Source: Deinococcus frigens DSM 12807
GTDB lineage: Bacteria > Deinococcota > Deinococci > Deinococcales > Deinococcaceae
Direction of reading: 5' to 3'
NCBI RefSeq assembly: GCF_000701425.1
Contig: NZ_JNIW01000002.1
Location: 1 to 64,000 of the forward strand
DNA: 64,000 bases
Part shown: positions 44,541 through 52,064 of the stretch, one piece after another
How positions within the stretch are numbered: the stretch's first letter is position 1
Layout of the letters: each line of letters opens with the position of its first letter
The notes under the pieces: generated by a model
Told to the model about the DNA's origin: nothing
Database searches by the model: none
What the model saw: the letters and a program-made list of their open reading frames with translations, nothing else
Program-made: the position numbers and the translations under genes

Positions 44541-44827
44541 TCGCGCCCACCATGACGCCACAACATGCCCGGCTGACCCTGGAAGGCTTACGGGTGCGCT
44601 ATCTGTGTCAGGCAGACAGTGAGGGCGCGGGCTTCGCGGCGCGGGCGCTGGCCCGTCTGCCGGAAGCGAAGCGGAGCGAAGTCAGAGCGGCCCGCGAAGT
44701 CCTGGAAGCGGTGGGCATCATTGACCGGGCCGGGGCGCTGCTACCCGCTGGCCTGCCCCTGGCCTTCCAGGTGGGCCAGGCGGTCACAGCGGGCGAAGCC
44801 CTGCCCGGTCTGCCGGTGGCCCCATGA
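44537..44827 (+). CDS. Small element protein, unknown
   Basis: 96 residues, mostly helical with alternating charged and Ala/Leu residues, ending in a hydrophobic segment. No family recognised. ATGA overlaps at both ends place it in the chain. Confidence 0.6.
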   Translation: MIAPTMTPQHARLTLEGLRVRYLCQADSEGAGFAARALARLPEAKRSEVRAAREVLEAVGIIDRAGALLPAGLPLAFQVGQAVTAGEALPGLPVAP

Positions 44828-45150
44828 CCTTCCTCTCAGATCGGAGTGAAAGCCGTACACCCGGCGAAGAGGAAGCCATGACGCCCCACGCCTTCGCGCT
44901 GGCCCACGCCCTGACCCTGGAAGAGAACGCGGCCCCGCTGTCTGTGCGGGCCGGGTGGGCGTCTTTCCTTCGCCGTGTGGAACCTGGCCCCGGTCTGGTA
45001 CAGGGAGCGGTGTTAGAGGCCCACAGACAGGGCCACATGCGCGCCGGGAAACTGACACTGGACGGTGTGCGCCTGGCCCTGGAAGCCATGAGCGGCCCGG
45101 CCATCCCCCCCCCCTTCTATTCACGGCCCCTTTGCTGGGCCAGGTGGTGA
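44824..45150 (+). CDS. Small element protein, unknown
   Basis: 108 residues. The middle (F-A-L-A-H-A-L-T-L-E-E-N-A-A-P-L-S-V-R-A) could be a helical domain; an inner ATG at 44878 is an alternative start. It ends 3 bases before the next ATG, the one joint of the chain that is not an overlap. Confidence 0.55.
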   Translation: MTFLSDRSESRTPGEEEAMTPHAFALAHALTLEENAAPLSVRAGWASFLRRVEPGPGLVQGAVLEAHRQGHMRAGKLTLDGVRLALEAMSGPAIPPPFYSRPLCWARW

Positions 45151-45153
45151 GAC

Positions 45154-45459
45154 ATGAGCAACCCCAACCCGACGGAAGCCCGGACAGCGAAGCGGAAGAA
45201 AAGACGCGGCAAGCCCGGCACACTCGAAGACGCCCGCGCCCTGCTGTGGCGTGCCTTGACCCGCGCTGGGGAACTGCTGGAAGAAGAAGACCCGGTGCTG
45301 AGCCTGAAAGCGGTTCACGCCGTCTCTCAGGGCGCTTCCGCCTACGCGCGGATTGTGGAAGTAGGCGAGATGGAAGCCCGCCTAGCAGCGCTGGAAGCGT
45401 CAGGGGTGGGCGAAGACAGCCCGGACGCTGGCCCACGGCTGGGCAGGGGCGCGGCATGA
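45154..45459 (+). CDS. Small element protein, possibly small-terminase-like
   Basis: 101 residues. A basic start (R-T-A-K-R-K-K-R-R-G-K) is followed by helices L-L-W-R-A-L-T-R-A-G-E-L-L, S-L-K-A-V-H-A-V-S-Q-G-A-S-A-Y and a final E-M-E-A-R-L-A-A-L-E. That last part resembles the C-terminal helices of some small terminase-type proteins, but the evidence is weak and no large terminase is present. Confidence 0.5.
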   Translation: MSNPNPTEARTAKRKKRRGKPGTLEDARALLWRALTRAGELLEEEDPVLSLKAVHAVSQGASAYARIVEVGEMEARLAALEASGVGEDSPDAGPRLGRGAA

Positions 45460-45779
45460 CGGCGAAGAGGAAACGTATCGAAGCCCTGGAAGCGAAGCGG
45501 CGGGCCTTCCTTGCTTCGCATGTGCGCCGGTCTGACCTGTCCGGTCTTCTCTTCGCCGTGCTGGACGTGGTGGAAGGCGAAGCCGGGCCGGAAGCGGCGG
45601 CGCGGTGCGGGCGGCGTGTGGTGGAAGGCCAGGCGGCGCGGGTGCTGTCCGCCCTGGAAGGGAAGACGGCGGCGCAACTCGAAGACCTGGCCCGGCGCGT
45701 GGGTCTGCCGGTGGGGGACTTCGCGGGCCTGACGGCCCCGGCGCTGGCCCGGCTGTCTGTCCAGTGGGGCCAGCCATGA
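45456..45779 (+). CDS. MTAKRKR-leader small protein 1
   Basis: 107 residues starting MTAKRKRIEALEAK. A helical body follows (L-F-A-V-L-D-V-V-E-G and V-L-S-A-L-E-G-K-T-A-A-Q-L-E-D-L-A) with no known family. It belongs to a set of element genes that share this basic opening and then differ; ATGA overlaps at both ends. Confidence 0.65.
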   Translation: MTAKRKRIEALEAKRRAFLASHVRRSDLSGLLFAVLDVVEGEAGPEAAARCGRRVVEGQAARVLSALEGKTAAQLEDLARRVGLPVGDFAGLTAPALARLSVQWGQP

Positions 45780-46048
45780 CGGCGAAGAGAAAGCGCCTGG
45801 AAGCCCTGGAAGCACGGGCGCGGGCCTGGAAGGTGGCCCACCCACCCGCATTTAAGGGTCCGGTCATCACGCCAGAGGAAATGCAGGGCAAGACGGCGGA
45901 CGAGCTGGCGGACCTGTACCGGCAGAGGGGCGGCAAGTTTGCCCCACCGGGGCAGATGCCCAGACCCGGCGAAATGATTCACCCGGACACCATGAACGCC
46001 ATGACCGCGCCGGAATTGGTGCGCCTGTACTTTCAGGACAACACATGA
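45776..46048 (+). CDS. MTAKRKR-leader small protein 2
   Basis: 90 residues, MTAKRKRLEALEAR opening. The body has two copies of a short T-A-x-E-L-x-x-L-Y motif (T-A-D-E-L-A-D-L-Y and T-A-P-E-L-V-R-L-Y), the second ending the protein. ATGA overlaps at both ends. Confidence 0.65.
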   Translation: MTAKRKRLEALEARARAWKVAHPPAFKGPVITPEEMQGKTADELADLYRQRGGKFAPPGQMPRPGEMIHPDTMNAMTAPELVRLYFQDNT

Positions 46049-46272
46049 CCCGGCGCTCACGCCTGGCGCGGCTGGAAGGCCAGCGGCCCGCCGTGCCAGA
46101 GGAAACACCGGAGAACTTCGCCATGCGCCTGAGAGGGATGAACAACCTCATGGGCAAGTACGGCGTCCCCCCCATGACACCGGAAGAGTTCAGGCTGTGG
46201 GGGAGTGAAGTCCGGCGCTGTGGAGGCGTTCAGGCGTGGGTGGACCTTCACGGTCACGGGGGCGCGGCATGA
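46045..46272 (+). CDS. MTAKRKR-type small protein 3 (MTRRSRLARLE)
   Basis: 75 residues opening MTRRSRLARLE, the diverged form of the leader. A Met/Gly-rich middle and a C-terminal E-F-R-L-W-G-S-E-V-R helix. ATGA overlaps at both ends. Confidence 0.6.
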   Translation: MTRRSRLARLEGQRPAVPEETPENFAMRLRGMNNLMGKYGVPPMTPEEFRLWGSEVRRCGGVQAWVDLHGHGGAA

Positions 46273-46544
46273 CGTGGGAAGAGGCACAGGACGCCCGGAA
46301 GCGCCGGACGGAAGCCCTGAACGCGGGCGCGGTCTTCGTGTGGGGGCCGCGTGACCGTGCGCCCCTGTCCCCGCTGGCCCTGGAAGCGGCGGAAGCGGTG
46401 GGCCTGACGCCGGACGCCTACCGGGCCGGGTGCGCGCTGCTAGACCGTGCGCCCTGGCACATCCGGGCCGCTGTGGAAGCGGAAGAGGTCAGCACAGCCC
46501 ACGCCTACGCGGCCCTGATGGAATGGGAAGGGGGCCGGGCATGA
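46269..46544 (+). CDS. Small element protein, unknown
   Basis: 91 residues (M-T-W-E-E-A-Q-D-A-R-K-R-R), acidic and helical, without the shared leader. The segment A-A-E-A-V-G-L-T-P-D-A-Y-R-A-G could be a small HTH. ATGA overlaps at both ends. Confidence 0.6.
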   Translation: MTWEEAQDARKRRTEALNAGAVFVWGPRDRAPLSPLALEAAEAVGLTPDAYRAGCALLDRAPWHIRAAVEAEEVSTAHAYAALMEWEGGRA

Positions 46545-46759
46545 CGGGCAGGCGCGGCAGGCTGGCCCGCCTGGAAGACCGGGCGCGCGGCACTTCGAGG
46601 GCCACGCCGTCCGGTACATATGACGGCCTGCCGCTGGAAGACTTACGGGCGCTGTACCGGGACTGGACACACAACCCGGCCCCACGGCCTGAACTGGACA
46701 CCCTGGCCCTGCCTGAACTGCTGACCGTGTACCGGCAGGCCGTCCGGGGGCCAGCATGA
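46541..46759 (+). CDS. MTAKRKR-type small protein 4 (MTGRRGRLARLE)
   Basis: 72 residues opening MTGRRGRLARLEDR. The body carries D-G-L-P-L-E-D-L-R-A-L-Y-R-D-W and D-T-L-A-L-P-E-L-L-T-V-Y-R, two L-x-x-L-Y-like helices as in protein 2. ATGA overlaps at both ends. Confidence 0.6.
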   Translation: MTGRRGRLARLEDRARGTSRATPSGTYDGLPLEDLRALYRDWTHNPAPRPELDTLALPELLTVYRQAVRGPA

Positions 46760-47031
46760 CGGCGAAGAGAAAGCGTATCGAAGCCCTGGAAGCCCGTCAG
46801 GCTGTCCGGGCGTCTGCCCCGGCCCTTCGCCTGCCACAGCCGGACACCCTGTATGAAATGGCCCGGCGCGTGTGCTTTGCCCTGCCGGAAGACCTACAGG
46901 CCACGGTGAAGGCAGGCGGCGCGCGGGGCTATGCGGACTTGCTGGAAGCATGGTGGGAAGCGGACAGGGGCGAAGACCTGAACGTGTCCGCGCGGGCGGC
47001 TTACCGGCTGGCCTTCGAGGGGACCGCATGA
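46756..47031 (+). CDS. MTAKRKR-leader small protein 5
   Basis: 91 residues, MTAKRKRIEALEAR opening with the same DNA start as protein 1. The rest is helical with a Trp-rich L-L-E-A-W-W-E-A-D. ATGA overlaps at both ends. Confidence 0.65.
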   Translation: MTAKRKRIEALEARQAVRASAPALRLPQPDTLYEMARRVCFALPEDLQATVKAGGARGYADLLEAWWEADRGEDLNVSARAAYRLAFEGTA

Positions 47032-47528
47032 CGGCGAAACGGAAGGCACGCGGCACAGTCTCACGTCTCGAAGCCCTGGAAGACACAGCGGCGCAGCGCC
47101 AGGCGGCAGTGGAAACGGCGAAGGAAGAGACGTGGGCGCGGGTCTTTAACCGTATGGCCCGCGCAGATGTGGAGGCTATCGCGGCGGGGGATGACTGCCA
47201 GGAACAGAGCGGGCCACAGTGGGCGGAAGTGCGGCGGCTGATGACGCTGGCAACCGGCCCACGCCTGCCCCACCCGGTCAGTGAGGCGGCGTGGGACTGG
47301 CACGCCCGGTACACGAAGACACCGGAAGGCCAGCCCTGGCCCGTGCCTGCTGACCCGTCTTCCTTCGCGGCGTACTTTGAGGCGGAAGCGGCGCGGGCGG
47401 ACGCGGTGGGAACGTGGTACATGCTGGCCCCGGCGCTGCTGACCGGTGCGCGGTGGATGGCGGCATGGTGGCGTTTGAATGCCGTTCTGGTACTGGACAT
47501 GGGGCGCTGGCAGTGGGGGGAGGCATGA
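47028..47528 (+). CDS. MTAKRKA-leader protein 6
   Basis: 166 residues, the longest of the set: M-T-A-K-R-K-A-R-G-T-V-S-R-L-E-A-L-E, then a long charged helix and a Trp-rich C-terminal half ending in a hydrophobic M-A-A-W-W-R-L-N-A-V-L-V-L. No family recognised. ATGA overlaps at both ends. Confidence 0.65.
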   Translation: MTAKRKARGTVSRLEALEDTAAQRQAAVETAKEETWARVFNRMARADVEAIAAGDDCQEQSGPQWAEVRRLMTLATGPRLPHPVSEAAWDWHARYTKTPEGQPWPVPADPSSFAAYFEAEAARADAVGTWYMLAPALLTGARWMAAWWRLNAVLVLDMGRWQWGEA

Positions 47529-47770
47529 CAGCGAAGCGGAAGCGATTAGACGCCCTGGAAGTCCGGGCCGGGCAGCGCGAAGAGCGCGCGTGGGCGTACC
47601 TCGGCACGTTGTCAGACGAAGAATTAGACGCGGTGCATGTGGACGTGTTGCGTCGGGACGGTCTTCCAGACCCGGAAGGCGAAGCGGCGCGGATACGGGC
47701 AGCAGTGGAAGCCCTGCCAGACGAAGACTTACGGGCCACACTGGCCCGGTTCACAGGGGGCAGACCATGA
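47525..47770 (+). CDS. MTAKRKR-leader small protein 7
   Basis: 81 residues opening MTAKRKRLDALEVR. The body contains L-S-D-E-E-L-D-A-V and L-P-D-E-D-L-R-A-T-L-A-R-F, acidic helices again. ATGA overlaps at both ends. Confidence 0.65.
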   Translation: MTAKRKRLDALEVRAGQREERAWAYLGTLSDEELDAVHVDVLRRDGLPDPEGEAARIRAAVEALPDEDLRATLARFTGGRP

Positions 47771-47934
47771 CAGACAGACGTTTACACCTTCGCCGCTTTC
47801 CCACGGCCCGCGCAACACTGGCCCCGTGGGTCTGGGATCTAGCTCTAGAAAAGTTGCGCCGGACTGCCGGGAAAGGGTGGGCCGTTGCGCGGGTGGGCTT
47901 CGTGGCCCGTGGTGAAGATCGGGGGGCAGCATGA
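47767..47934 (+). CDS. Very small element protein
   Basis: 55 residues, basic (M-T-D-R-R-L-H-L-R-R-F). It is below the usual length cut-off but lies between two ATGA joints in the chain, which supports it. No family. Confidence 0.5.
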   Translation: MTDRRLHLRRFPTARATLAPWVWDLALEKLRRTAGKGWAVARVGFVARGEDRGAA

Positions 47935-48281
47935 CGCGCCGGGCAGACCTGCCGGACGTGCTGAAAGGGCATTACACCCTGTCCGGCAACCCATTAACCC
48001 ACCTGGGCTACCGGACACCCGGCCCCACGCCCTACACGACCCGCGTGACGGTGCGTGAATGCTGTGCGGCGCGCGGCCTGAGCGTGTATCAGGTTGCCAT
48101 GTCCGGCCATTCACAGGGGACGGTAGACCCTGGCACGGTGTACCGGCTGGCCCGTGGGGACACGTCGCGTATTGATCTGGACACCCTGGCAACCCTGGCC
48201 GGAATCATTCACACCCTGACGGGGCAACCGGTGGGCGTGGGGGAGCTGCTGGCCCTCGAAGTGAGCGGCGAAGAAAAGTGA
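47931..48281 (+). CDS. Cro/C1-type HTH protein closing the chain
   Basis: 116 residues. The C-terminal two thirds form a Cro/CI helix-turn-helix: R-G-L-S-V-Y-Q-V-A-M, then T-V-Y-R-L-A-R-G-D-T-S-R-I-D-L-D-T-L-A-T-L-A. Last gene of the overlap chain and a possible feedback regulator. Confidence 0.75.
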   Translation: MTRRADLPDVLKGHYTLSGNPLTHLGYRTPGPTPYTTRVTVRECCAARGLSVYQVAMSGHSQGTVDPGTVYRLARGDTSRIDLDTLATLAGIIHTLTGQPVGVGELLALEVSGEEK

Positions 48282-48687
48282 TGTTTTATGAGGGGGAACT
48301 AGCGCCCACGGGTAGCCCTGGAAATAACCGGCGCTGAAACTTACTAATTCTGAATATGAGCTAACGCCCACGGGTGGCCCTGGAAGCCGGACCCGTGGGC
48401 GTTTGCCTTCGCCGGGCCGGGCGGTGTGATGCTGGCCGGGCGTGTGTTTTCGGCATCTGGACTAGCGCCCACGGGTGCGGGGCAGATATGGGGACACACC
48501 TGATATTTGTCTACCAGTTTGGCCGGATGCCCACGCGCGCGGCTTCGAGGTTGTCTAATTTGTGGACAACCTGACGCGCCCACAGCGTCTCGTTTTACGA
48601 CGCCATGCGGGGACGCCATACGCCCCGGTAAGTGTGCCGTTTCTGCTGTGCGGTGCATGCGTCATGGGGGTGCGGCACAATGTCCCC
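48282..48687. other. Non-coding region with three direct repeats; candidate origin
   Basis: About 400 bases without a convincing gene. It holds three copies of CTARCGCCCACGGGT (48299-48313, 48361-48375, 48462-48476), a hairpin at 48365-48404 and A/T-rich patches (near 48340). Repeats plus A/T-rich sequence beside a replication-protein operon could be an origin with iterons; the hairpin also fits a terminator. Confidence 0.45.
48365..48404 (+). terminator. Hairpin terminator after the small-gene chain
   Basis: CGCCCACGGGT (48365-48375) pairs perfectly with ACCCGTGGGCG (48391-48401), then TTT. The left arm is the second of the three direct repeats, so the stem may be a fortuitous product of those repeats. 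Confidence 0.55.
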
Positions 48688-49014
48688 ATGAGCCGGGGAC
48701 TGGGCAAGGTTCAGAGGGGCATTCTCGGAGCTTTGGACGCTGGCCCGCTGGACGTGTGGAACCTGGCCCGCGCGGTGGGGGCGTGCGAGGCCAGCACGCG
48801 CCGGGCGCTGTACGGTCTGGCGAAGGGGAAGCGGGTGGCCTGTCTGGGCTACAGCACGCGCGGCGGGAAGCGGTGGGGACTGACGGCAGACGTGCAAGCG
48901 GCGCGGAATCAGTGGGCGGCGGTGTGGCCCGTAGAGCGGCAGCAACACACGGCCCGCGTGCTGGAAGTGCGCTACGCCCTGGCCCTTCGCCGGGCCGTGG
49001 TGTCTGCCCTGTAG
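48688..49014 (+). CDS. Winged-helix DNA-binding protein
   Basis: 108 residues with a compact wHTH: G-I-L-G-A-L-D-A-G-P-L-D-V-W-N-L-A-R-A-V, then A-S-T-R-R-A-L-Y-G-L-A-K and a wing V-A-C-L-G-Y-S-T-R-G-G-K-R-W-G-L. ATG 48688 is preceded by CACAAT and 6 bases, the same spacing as the TACAAT of the antitoxin gene, so the longer frame from 48562 is rejected. Confidence 0.7.
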   Translation: MSRGLGKVQRGILGALDAGPLDVWNLARAVGACEASTRRALYGLAKGKRVACLGYSTRGGKRWGLTADVQAARNQWAAVWPVERQQHTARVLEVRYALALRRAVVSAL

Positions 49015-49055
49015 GTGGGGTGGGCAGGTGTCACGCTTTGCCGGAAGATGGGGGC

Positions 49056-49391
49056 ATGACAGCGCGAAGACTGGCGAAGGTGGAAGCGGCGGCGGGTGTG
49101 GGCCGGACAGCCTGGCAGCATGAAGCCCGGCGCGGCCTGGCCCTGGCCCTCGAAGCGGTGGGGCTGTGCGGTGGGGACGTGGGAAGCGTGGAAGCGGTGC
49201 GCGTGGCCTTCGCTGTCTTCCACAGCGCCTACCGGCCCGGCGCTGGACGGCGGGACATGGAAGCGGCGGCAGAAGTGACGCTTTACCAGTTATGGGCCGT
49301 GCTGGACGGGCCTACCTTTGAAATGGTACTAAGCGTGATGGTGGTACGGGAAGCCTCAAGATTGCCCACGGCACAGGGCCGGGTCCAATAG
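49056..49391 (+). CDS. Small element protein with diverged leader (MTARRLAKVE)
   Basis: 111 residues; the opening M-T-A-R-R-L-A-K-V-E-A resembles the MTAKRKR set. Helical body (L-A-L-A-L-E-A-V-G, V-R-V-A-F-A-V-F-H) of unknown function. It ends 6 bases before the first copy of the direct repeat that flanks the toxin-antitoxin pair. Confidence 0.6.
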   Translation: MTARRLAKVEAAAGVGRTAWQHEARRGLALALEAVGLCGGDVGSVEAVRVAFAVFHSAYRPGAGRRDMEAAAEVTLYQLWAVLDGPTFEMVLSVMVVREASRLPTAQGRVQ

Positions 49392-49453
49392 GGAAAGCAG
49401 CGCCCCACGGCGAAGGAAGCACACAACACCCCATGACATGCACAGATACCCTG

Positions 49454-49459
49454 TACAAT
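49454..49459 (+). promoter_or_regulatory. Leaderless promoter of the YefM/YoeB pair
   Basis: TACAAT followed by 6 bases and the ATG at 49466. This fixes the antitoxin start; an in-frame ATG at 49433 lies upstream of the box. Confidence 0.65.
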
Positions 49460-49465
49460 CTGCCC

Positions 49466-49738
49466 ATGACCACGCGCACCTACACACAGGCACGGGCGGA
49501 ACTGTCGGACCTGATGAACCGGGCGGCAGATGACCGCGAAACGGTGATTATCGAGCGGCGGGGCCGTCCGGCTGTGGCGCTGATCGCCGCTGATGAACTG
49601 AGCAGCTTAGAGGAAACGGCTCACCTGATGCGCTCACCAGAGAATGCCCGGCGTCTGCTCACGGCTCTCACGCGCGCCCTGAACGGTGAAGGCGAAGCGC
49701 TGACGCCGGATGAACTGGCCCGGCGTGCCGGACTCTAA
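49466..49738 (+). CDS. Phd/YefM family antitoxin
   Basis: 90 residues. The Phd/YefM fold is clear: T-Y-T-Q-A-R-A-E-L-S-D-L-M-N-R-A, then V-I-I-E-R-R-G-R-P-A-V-A-L-I-A-A-D-E-L-S-S-L-E-E-T-A-H-L, with an acidic C-terminal toxin-binding tail. Dimers of this family repress their own promoter. Overlaps the toxin gene. Confidence 0.9.
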   Translation: MTTRTYTQARAELSDLMNRAADDRETVIIERRGRPAVALIAADELSSLEETAHLMRSPENARRLLTALTRALNGEGEALTPDELARRAGL

Positions 49739-50009
49739 GCCGGGCAAGAGGGCGCGGCTGGCGGTTTTTGAGCCTGAGTTTCTGGAAGACCTCACGTATT
49801 GGGTGGACACAGACCGGAAGACGGCCCTGCGGCTGCTCAGGATGGTGAAGGCGGTGCTGTCTGACCCGTTCGGGGGCATCGGCAAACCCGAACCGCTGAA
49901 GTACCTGGCGGCGGATACATGGTCAAGGCGCGTCACTCAAGAACACCGCATGGTGTATCTGGTCAGAGATGACCGGGTGATCTTTTTACAGGCCCGTTAC
50001 CACTACTGA
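49710..50009 (+). CDS. YoeB/Txe family mRNA interferase toxin
   Basis: 99 residues from ATG 49710 (GTG 49725 is an alternative and gives a more usual length). Family residues: F-L-E-D-L-T-Y-W, G-G-I-G-K-P-E-P-L-K, the catalytic region W-S-R-R-V-T-Q-E-H-R-M-V-Y and the final A-R-Y-H-Y. The catalytic Glu, Arg and His are present, so it should be active as a ribosome-dependent RNase. Together with the antitoxin it can stabilise the element. Confidence 0.92.
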   Translation: MNWPGVPDSKPGKRARLAVFEPEFLEDLTYWVDTDRKTALRLLRMVKAVLSDPFGGIGKPEPLKYLAADTWSRRVTQEHRMVYLVRDDRVIFLQARYHY

Positions 50010-50025
50010 GCAGCACACCACACGG

Positions 50026-50069
50026 CAGCGCCCCACGGCGAAGGAAGAAACGTGGGGCGCTGCTTTTTT
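50026..50069 (+). terminator. Terminator of the toxin-antitoxin pair
   Basis: CAGCGCCCCACG (50026-50037) pairs perfectly with CGTGGGGCGCTG (50051-50062), then C and TTTTTT. The loop contains GGCGAAGG, the motif frequent in this element. Confidence 0.92.
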
Positions 50070-50092
50070 AAGGCTTGCAACTTCTTACAGCT

Positions 50093-50662
50093 CTAGTTCA
50101 GATCAGACAGCGGCGGAAGCGTGGGGCCAGGCAGGGCCAGGGCGGCAAGAATGACGGTCATGCGGTCTGAGGCTTCGCCGTCTTCGAGATGGTGGGCCGC
50201 TTCGAGTAACCGGGACACGGCCCACCATGCGGCCAGTCTGCCGCCTTTCTGCCCACGCCCGGCCTGTTGAATGGCAGCGCCCCACGGGGCCAGAAGGTGA
50301 GGGTTACTCATGGCGTGCTGTAGGGCGTTCACTTCGCTCAGAGGAAGGTCAACCGTGGCCCGCTGGCAGTGGGAGACGGCCCACAGCCGGGCGCGGGACA
50401 GCGTGGCCCACCCGTCCCCCTGTGGCGTGTCCAGAAAGACGGTCAGACCGGAAGCGGCGAAGAAAAGAACGCGGCAGAAGTGGGCGGCGGCTTCGCTGTC
50501 CGGCGTGGTGGTGTCATGGAAGTAAGCGAAGGTCAAACACAGGTCTTCGAGTCGGTTCAGGACTGCCGGGCCGTCTGGCAGCGCGGCGGCGAAGGCGTGG
50601 GCATCTTCCAGGGCTTCGCGGTCTGGCGTGTAGCTGTGTAGCAGCGGGTGGGCGTCAGTCAT
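50093..50662 (-). CDS. Element hypothetical protein
   Basis: 189 residues, helical, no family recognised. The start at 50662 follows AAGGAAGG and a leader that nearly repeats that of the gene starting at 52496 (50660-50682 against 52494-52515). Last of the leftward operon. Confidence 0.6.
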   Translation of the reverse strand: MTDAHPLLHSYTPDREALEDAHAFAAALPDGPAVLNRLEDLCLTFAYFHDTTTPDSEAAAHFCRVLFFAASGLTVFLDTPQGDGWATLSRARLWAVSHCQRATVDLPLSEVNALQHAMSNPHLLAPWGAAIQQAGRGQKGGRLAAWWAVSRLLEAAHHLEDGEASDRMTVILAALALPGPTLPPLSDLN

Positions 50663-50776
50663 GGGCGGGCCTTCCTTTCGTGTAGCGCGGTGTGGGGGTG
50701 GGGACGGCGAAGGAAAGGCGGTGGGGCCGTGGTCTGTGCGGCAGTCTTTCGCGCTGGCCCCGGAAGGTGCGGGCCT

Positions 50777-51196
50777 TCACCCGGTCTTCTTTGGGCGCTG
50801 TGGCCTCTCGAAAGTCTGCCGGGCATCCTGCCAGGTCTGCCGCGCGTGGGCGTAGCTTTCCAGGGCTTCGAGTAATTCACGGCACACCCGGACGGCGTGC
50901 AAGTCCAGCGCGCTCACGGCGTCCGGCGTCTCGAAGATGACCCGGCTTCCAGCGGGCAGGAAGACCCGGCCCTGATCTTCCGGCAGTGGGTGGGGCGCTT
51001 CCACCCTCACGCGGGCGTCTTCCGGCACACGGTACAGGGCGAGCAGGCTGGCCCGGCCATCGGCACAGACGTACAGGGCGGGTCTGCCGTCCCCCTCATA
51101 GATCAGGGCCACGGCGCGGAGGGCCACAGCCCCGGCGAAGACCGGACGCGGTGGGCGCGGTCTGCTGACCTTCACCCGACGGGGTGGGCGGGTCAT
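50777..51196 (-). CDS. Element hypothetical protein
   Basis: 139 residues: a basic Pro/Arg-rich start (M-T-R-P-P-R-R-V-K-V-S-R-P), a beta-rich middle (V-A-L-I-Y-E-G-D-G-R-P-A-L-Y-V-C) and a helical end. ATG 51196 overlaps the previous stop (ATGA). No family. Confidence 0.6.
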   Translation of the reverse strand: MTRPPRRVKVSRPRPPRPVFAGAVALRAVALIYEGDGRPALYVCADGRASLLALYRVPEDARVRVEAPHPLPEDQGRVFLPAGSRVIFETPDAVSALDLHAVRVCRELLEALESYAHARQTWQDARQTFERPQRPKKTG

Positions 51197-51873
51197 GACT
51201 GGCCCACGGCGAAGGAAGAAAGGTCTTTCTCTTCGCCAGACAGGGCCGCATGAAAGGCAGGCCACAGGGCAGCGGGGACGCGGAAGCTGGGCGGGTTGAT
51301 CTCTGGCAAGTTCTCGAAGCTCAGTTGTCCAGCAAATCCGATAAAGACCACGGCGCGGCTTCCGTCTGCCTCTTCCAGAATCACGGCGTCCAGCCCACGG
51401 GGCAGGGTGTGGCGTCTGCCGTCTGCCGTCTCGAAGGTGGGCCAGGCGTGGGCGGTCTCTGCCGGGTGGAAGGCCACAACGCGGGCCGGGGCGAAGGTCT
51501 GCCGGGTGGGCGCTTCCTCGAAGTAAGCCGGGGCAGCGTGACGGCGGGCCAGGCGGCGAAGGAAGACGCGGCGGAAGCGGCGGGCATAGCTTTCTTTGGC
51601 CCATGCGGCGGTCAGGGCTTCCGCTGCGCTGTCCATCTCTTCCACGGTCAGACCGGCCCGTGTCCAGTGAGCGGCCCACGCCCCTACCACGGGGCCGGTG
51701 AGGGCTTTGAGGTCATGCTGTGCGGCGTCTGTGAGGGTGCGCCGGACGGCACAGGTGGCGCACATGTGGCCCTGCCCCCTGCTGTCCGGGTCTGGCAGGC
51801 CAGCGGCCCGCCCGCACACGTCGCACACGCCCCACGGCGCGGGCAGATCGCGCGAAGAGATGGGGGCGGTCAT
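51193..51873 (-). CDS. Zinc-ribbon element protein
   Basis: 226 residues. An N-terminal C-D-V-C-G-R and C-A-T-C-A pair makes a zinc ribbon; a helical middle and a beta-rich C-terminal part (V-V-A-F-H-P, V-V-F-I-G-F-A-G-Q-L) follow. Unknown family. ATGA overlaps at both ends. Confidence 0.65.
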   Translation of the reverse strand: MTAPISSRDLPAPWGVCDVCGRAAGLPDPDSRGQGHMCATCAVRRTLTDAAQHDLKALTGPVVGAWAAHWTRAGLTVEEMDSAAEALTAAWAKESYARRFRRVFLRRLARRHAAPAYFEEAPTRQTFAPARVVAFHPAETAHAWPTFETADGRRHTLPRGLDAVILEEADGSRAVVFIGFAGQLSFENLPEINPPSFRVPAALWPAFHAALSGEEKDLSSFAVGQS

Positions 51874-52064
51874 GGCTGGCCCGCCTTCGCATTCAGGGCG
51901 CTTATCAGGGCGTCAGACTGCTGGACAGCCAGGCGGGCCGCTTTCTCTTCCGTCAGGTTGCCCTCTTCATCTGCGGCAAGTAGGCCAGCAAGGGCAGCGG
52001 CGGCGAAGTATTCCCGTTTGGTCAGTCCACCCTCTTCCCCCATGAGTGGCGCGGGCCGGGTCAT
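51870..52064 (-). CDS. Small element protein
   Basis: 64 residues (M-T-R-P-A-P-L-M-G), helical, with Y-F-A-A-A-A-L-A-G-L-L-A-A. ATG 52064 overlaps the stop of the gene before it; ATGA joint to the zinc-ribbon gene. Confidence 0.55.
   Translation of the reverse strand: MTRPAPLMGEEGGLTKREYFAAAALAGLLAADEEGNLTEEKAARLAVQQSDALISALNAKAGQP

Larger units (their letters stand above)
49397..50047. repeat. 23-bp direct repeats flanking the toxin-antitoxin cassette
   Basis: 49397-49419 and 50025-50047 are identical over 23 bases (begin GCAGCGCCCCACGGCG). They bracket the YefM/YoeB pair exactly. The right copy forms the left arm of the terminator at 50026-50069; the left copy has no partner arm, so it looks like a scar of modular insertion by homologous exchange. 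Confidence 0.65.

Noticed and set aside
45154..45459. Firm small terminase call
   Set aside because: Only a vague helical resemblance and no large terminase, so it is left as a possibility.
48299..48476. CRISPR array
   Set aside because: Only three 15-base repeats with unequal spacing and no cas genes; no CRISPR array was seen anywhere in the window.
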